Assembly: GCA_014607495.2 (NCBI GenBank)
Contig: CP053161.1
Location: forward strand, 12,781,115-12,845,114
Direction of reading: 5' to 3'
From: Carposina sasakii
Taxonomy: Eukaryota; Arthropoda; Insecta; Lepidoptera; Carposinidae
DNA length: 64,000 nt
Every line of letters starts with the position of its first letter. Positions within the stretch are counted from its first letter, which is position 1. Made by a program: the position numbers and the translations under genes. A model generated the notes under the pieces. It worked only from the letters and a program-made list of their open reading frames with translations. It had not been told where the DNA came from and searched no databases. Of this stretch, positions 34,501 to 40,500 are shown piece by piece.

Positions 34501-37500
34501 AAAACTTTAAACAGAGAGCTAACACAATTAATCCGTACTTTAAGTTTCCAACTGTAAAAGAACCGTTAAACAAGTTGTAAAACCGATTATAGTTACACCT
34601 TATTTAAGTTACCGACTCCGTTTAATTAAGAAAGCTCGCGACTTAGTTGGACTGGAGTTGCAGCTAGATTGCAACGTTACGGCATGAGTTGGGGTCTAGT
34701 TGCAGCTAGATGACAATATTACACGAGGTTTTATTTTATGTTATCAAATCTTCTATTCCGCAAAATTTTCCAGCCGAAATGCAGTACGTTGTTATGAACT
34801 GACGAAACGCGGCGTGAAACAATATTTATGTACCTATCCCTTGAGAAATATTGACGTATATTTTTAGGATGCAGCGGTCGCTAGAGTGTCGTAGGTACTG
34901 TGCTTCTACAACGGTTCAGTTTCGAGAATTAGGAGACCAGGTGTCTGTACCAGTAGGTACATACAATATTATCTATGGAACCCCATGTTTTTCCGTCATT
35001 TCAATCTTATATTTTCCAAATTAAAAAACGATTTATTTATTTATTAAAAATTAATTTATAAGCCTAAAACTATATACACCAAAGCGCTAACAAAGTTTTT
35101 GTTGTCCTTAGAACCAATCCGAAACGCATCAGCAGCATGGGCCTCCATGAGCACAGCGTCTTGGTGGCGAGGTGGTGGAGGCGCCAGGGGTGCAGCGGTG
35201 GCCCTTGCAGCAACCGCAGCGCTGGCTGCACTCTGCTTAGCGCTGCATTCAGCGCATAGGACTCGAGCATACCAGCGTGCAGCGGACAAGGAATCGCTGA
35301 CTGACAGCGATGGTGAGTGCTTGATTAGTCTAGATTTGCTAAATAGATCCTAAGTGTAAGATTATTCTATGGTTGATAATAATAATATGAAACAGCTTTA
35401 CGAATCTCATTAAATACTTAAATCATTCTAACTTATACTGTTGTCTCAAAATAAGGTAGCAAGAACTACAGAATCACCAAGGAAATACCAAAACCAAAAC
35501 ACCAAAATTCCCTCACTACTTATAGAAAAGCTATGCTTATGAATAAATAACGGTACATACATACATAAAAATCACGCCTCTTTCCCGGAGGGGTAGGCAG
35601 AGATCACGGATCTCCATTTGCTATAATCCTGACACACCTCTTTCGCTTCATCTACTTTCATGATATTCTTCATGCACGCTCGTCGGTTTAGGGTACTCTT
35701 GACCTGACCTTTCTTTAGAATTTCACCAATTTGATCGGTGAAGGTCCGGTATAACGGTCAATAACGGTATATATAGCCAATATTACTATTAATCTAGCAC
35801 CTCGTTATTTTAAGGGAGAAAAAGCTATACCTATACATGTACTATGTATTATAAAACAGACAGCTATAGTGAAACGTCTTGTTACAGCATGTTCTGCATC
35901 GTTAGAATTTGGGACAGCAGCAACTGGATCCAGAAGCACATTGTTGTCCGATGTGGTGGGTGGTGGGATGTCCCTACGGAGACTCTTACCTTCGGGCAAG
36001 ACCAGACATACCAGACTGAGAGATTCTGATCGAGCCTCCGAAAATATTGAGCAGAGGTAAGTGTTTTATTATTTTAATGTTTAGAAATAATCCTAAAGAG
36101 ATTGAACTTTTAAAATCAAGGATTAGCAAACTAACTTGACAGGTTTTAGAAAAATATATTTCGCTTAGTTAACTTTAGAGTAATATTTGTAGGGTTATTG
36201 AAATTAAGTTACTTTTCAGACTGCTCCGATAGCTTAGCAATGACTTTAGTTTTATTTTATAAAAAGAAAACTACTAGATAGAACATTATGTAAACTTATC
36301 TATCGAAACTGTAAGTTTAAGACAAGATAAATATTTGGTAAATGCGAACTTCGATAAATTATTCATAAGCAAAATCTATTCAAATCGTATTTTACATTAT
36401 GTACCTACCTATAGAATTATGCCTAAATATTATAATCCAATTAGCGATATGTGTAGATACACATTTAAAAAAAATTAATTACTCAAGGACCAATTAAAAA
36501 CGAACAAGAAAATCGTTAAAACAAAGACTACCCTCAGTGACAGCATTAACAAGCGGTTCCTTTTCACCCCCAAAATGAACGATACGTGCTCGAACAATAG
36601 CACTGCAGTTGAGAACGATTAAAAAAGCCTCTGATACAGGGATATCATATCCCCATGTCTCGTTAACCAAGGTATACCCTACCTTAACACAATGCAATAA
36701 AACCGACATGTGGAGGAATTGGTGCCACGAGAGTAATTACTTTGTTTAACGTTCTCTGTTTGTAAAATGTGAAGCTGTTCATTAATTTTTTTGAGAGTCA
36801 CTTGACTCTAGAATGTCTTTGATAAGGTTTTCAAAATAATTGGCTTCGCTCTAGTGGAGGTCAAGTGTTGGAATTCGATTTTGAGAAAATTTAAGATTAC
36901 TGTTGCGTGTAATTTGGACTTAGGTTTGATAAGGATGTACTTGTAAAGGGTGATTTGGGTTTTCTGATATTTTAATCTTTAATTAAATTAGAAGTATATT
37001 TGAACATTATAATAAGGACAAAATTCAGAAGGTAGACTCAAGGATTGCTTGAAGTAATAAAAGGTAAACGAGGAATTTCATAGGTACTGTTGCAGCTGCT
37101 TTCAAGGCCGGGAATATGTTACGGCGACATGATAAGGTGTAACAACGACGGGAATATATCATTAAATAACCAAATTTATTTTTTCCCAAAGGGATGAAGA
37201 AGATCAAGGCACAGATGTCGAAGGGGATTCCCCAGATAACGCCAGTGTAAAAAGCGCACGCAGCGCTGCAAGTCAGAATACCATCACTCCTGAGACGATC
37301 TCTTCAAGCAGTGCTCCGGTTGGAAGGAAGGAAATTTTAGCACCTTCTCCTTTGAGAAGATCGAAAACTATTTCTACTTCCAATATTGTTGTGCCACAGG
37401 TAAATAGCAAGAGGATAGTAATTTAATTTTAGTTGGTACCAAAATGTTTTAGTGTACTCAGTGACATCATCATCATCATCAGCCTATTGCAGTCCACTGC

Positions 37501-40500
37501 TAGACGTAGGCCTCCCCTAGGGCACGCCACAAGACTGCCATGGGGGGTATTTGCCCATAGTCACCACGCTGGGCAGGCGGGTTGGTGACCGCACTTTATA
37601 TTTTGGACTATGATGTCAGCACGGGAGGCGCTGCTGCCGACCTCTCGGAAACCCTTAATCGTCTCGTACGATACCCACGGGCAGACGGTACAGTACGGCA
37701 GGTGGCACCACGCGGCCAAGACTCAGTGACATAATATTCATGTCTCTTTCCCGGAGGGGTGGGCAGAGACCACGGATCTCCACTTGCTACGATCCTGACA
37801 CACCTCTTTCAAATCGTGTTTGATAAAGATGAAATTACCCTACATGCTTTTTCCTTTCAGATTGCTTCTCCGCCTCAAACATCTACTTGTGAGACCGAGA
37901 CAGTAGAACTGAGCACAAGTATTAGTAGCGTGAGCGAAAGAGATAGCTACAATGAAAAGGATAAAGACAGTTTGTGGGAGAAAGAACGCAGTGAAAGTCG
38001 AGCGTCCTCCTCTACTTCTGCTGCCACTCTTACCAATGTGAGGGGTATCATAATAAATAATGTTTGTAAAATTCACGAAGTAATGTCTTGTTTATTTTAA
38101 TTAACCGACTTCAAAAAAGGAGGAGGTTCTCAATTCGTCTGTATGTATAATATATATATTTTTTTATGTATGTTCACCGATATTTCCGTCAATTATAGAT
38201 GGATTTAATTTTTTTTTGTTGGATAGAGTTCACTCCTGAGGTGGTCCCATTTTCACCAGGTCAGGATCTGATCATGGGATCCAGGAGAAATCTAGGGCAA
38301 CCACCGAAAATTGTATGCTCGTATGGTGCTTTTGTTACGTAATCATGTTTTACATAGGTATATGCTTCAGGGTGTCAACATCTAATGCTGCTGTGCTGAT
38401 GACAAACCTACAGAACTCCTTAGCGGCTAGGAGTTGGGAGACAGTACTGCAATTGGTCGATGAAAACTATTTAGTAGTATATAGGGCTAACGTGTTACTT
38501 GAATCAACGTCTGATGCTGCTGTGCTGATGAAGCTACAGAACTCCTTAACGGTTAGGAGTTGTGAGACAGTACTGCAATTGGTCGATGAAAACTATTTAG
38601 TAGTATGTAGGGCTGACGTGTTACTTGAATCAACATCTGATGCTGCTGTGCTGATGATGAAGCTACAGAACTCCTTAACGGTTAGGAGTTGGGAGACAGT
38701 ACTGCAATTGGTCGATGAAAACTATTTAGTAGTATGTAGGGCTAATGTGTTACTTGAATCAACATCTGATGTTGCTGTGCTGATGATGAAGCTACAGAAC
38801 TCCTTAACGGTTAGGAGTTGGAATACAGTACTGCAATTGGTCTATCAGAGATAAGCTCGCCTTTGTACTTTATCTTTTTAATATTATTATCATTATGTTT
38901 TCTGTGTATATAATAAGAATAAGAATGAAAACCATACAGGGTGTAAAAAGACAACGTTGTTATTTTAATACTTTGTATTCTTTTTCTTTTTGTAACGTAA
39001 CGATCATTTTTTTTATGGAACCAACCCTGGGAAACGATTTTTTTATTTTATTTTTATTGCAAGCAATGTATTCGATTGACAAATGTACCTACAAAACTAA
39101 CATTTTTAAATATTAATATGGTGCCTTTAAAAAAAATGTTTATTAACTGTTTCCAGATGGATTTATTTTAAAAAAATGCTGATATTCATGTAACTTTGGA
39201 CTTCAATATCTTGGAAACCCGTGATTTCTCTATAGAAAAAAATGATCGTGATGTTACAAAGAATACGAGGTATTAAAAGAACAAAGTTGTCTTTTTACAC
39301 CCAGTATAGTAGTATGTAGGGCTAACGTGATGCTTATACGGGTAGGTACTACTACTGAGATGGTAAAGATGAAACCCTTAAGTATACAGGATGTTTTTTC
39401 GTTGCCACCCTTAACGAAGGGTACGTACTCTATACATCAAATAAAGTAAGTTTATCCAAAAAAAAAAAATGCTGAGAAACGATGTAAATTTTTTTGAAAC
39501 ATTTTTTTATTACCTACTTGATCGGGCGAAATTTATCGCTTTTTAGTTAAAGTTTTAAGTCGGTTAGTTTTTTTTAAAGTCAGTTTATTTATCATTTTAT
39601 ACGAAGTACTGTATGTAATAGTACTCTTTTGTTTTCTTACAGATATCTAAAATAGTTTATCAATATATCTAAGTTGCTATGAGTATTCTATATTAATCAC
39701 ACTTTCTTAAATATCTTCTTTCCTTTTAAGGGTTGGTACTCTCCAGCTCTGAGTGGTGTCTCCGCAGCCAGGATCCGCGATAATCCTAAACACACGAAGG
39801 AGAGCTCTAACCGTAGACTTCTTAGGTCTGACCTAAGCCTTACTTCCCATCCTGAAATGGAGATAGATTACTATGATTATGAAGTTAATAATGCAGGTGA
39901 GTTCAAGAAGGATTTTATTTACATTCAAATGTATCTTAATATCCAGAGAAATATACAAAATAGCGAAAGTATAAGTATATTGCAAAAAATTTCCTTCATA
40001 AGTTAAGGATTATTTTAACAAGTCGATAAAAGATGCCATAGAGATATAATTCCTTGTTTGTATTTGTAAAGGTGAGATTTATTGTTTCAGGGTCAGTCCC
40101 TGGTTCATATTTGGGAATGGATCCCGCTTTTTTAGTTTGGATCCCACCGTTAGAAGAGGGAGATATACTGAAGGAAATTGATGAAAACACAGCTCCTATT
40201 TACGAGGTAGGTTAGACTAATGTATTCAATACTGATTTAGATCACTGCTACAAACTCCCCGATTTAATTCTGGGGCTTTTGGGTATTCTTTCTCGGTTCG
40301 GGCGGTTAAGCTCTGGAATGAATTACCCCACACGGTTAGAGATTGTCACACTGTTGGTACATTTAGGGAAAAGCTGAAGGATCACTACCTGTCCATTATA
40401 TGAATATGCTGTCATTTGTTTTTTCTCCTTTCTTTTCTTAATGTAGTTCTGTAGTTTCTTAGAATTTGTTTAATTGCACATGTTACCCTGTTGTTAACAA

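Noticed and set aside
35844..36029. 61-codon frame overlapping exon 11
   Set aside because: It does not fit the splice phases of exons 10 and 12; the other frame joins both.
36494..36709. 71-codon minus-strand frame in intron 11
   Set aside because: No recognisable domain, and the length is compatible with chance.
38315..38854. 179-codon open frame as a separate gene
   Set aside because: It is made of the minisatellite units plus flanking repeat, has no recognised domain and lies within an intron. Kept as a repeat finding only.
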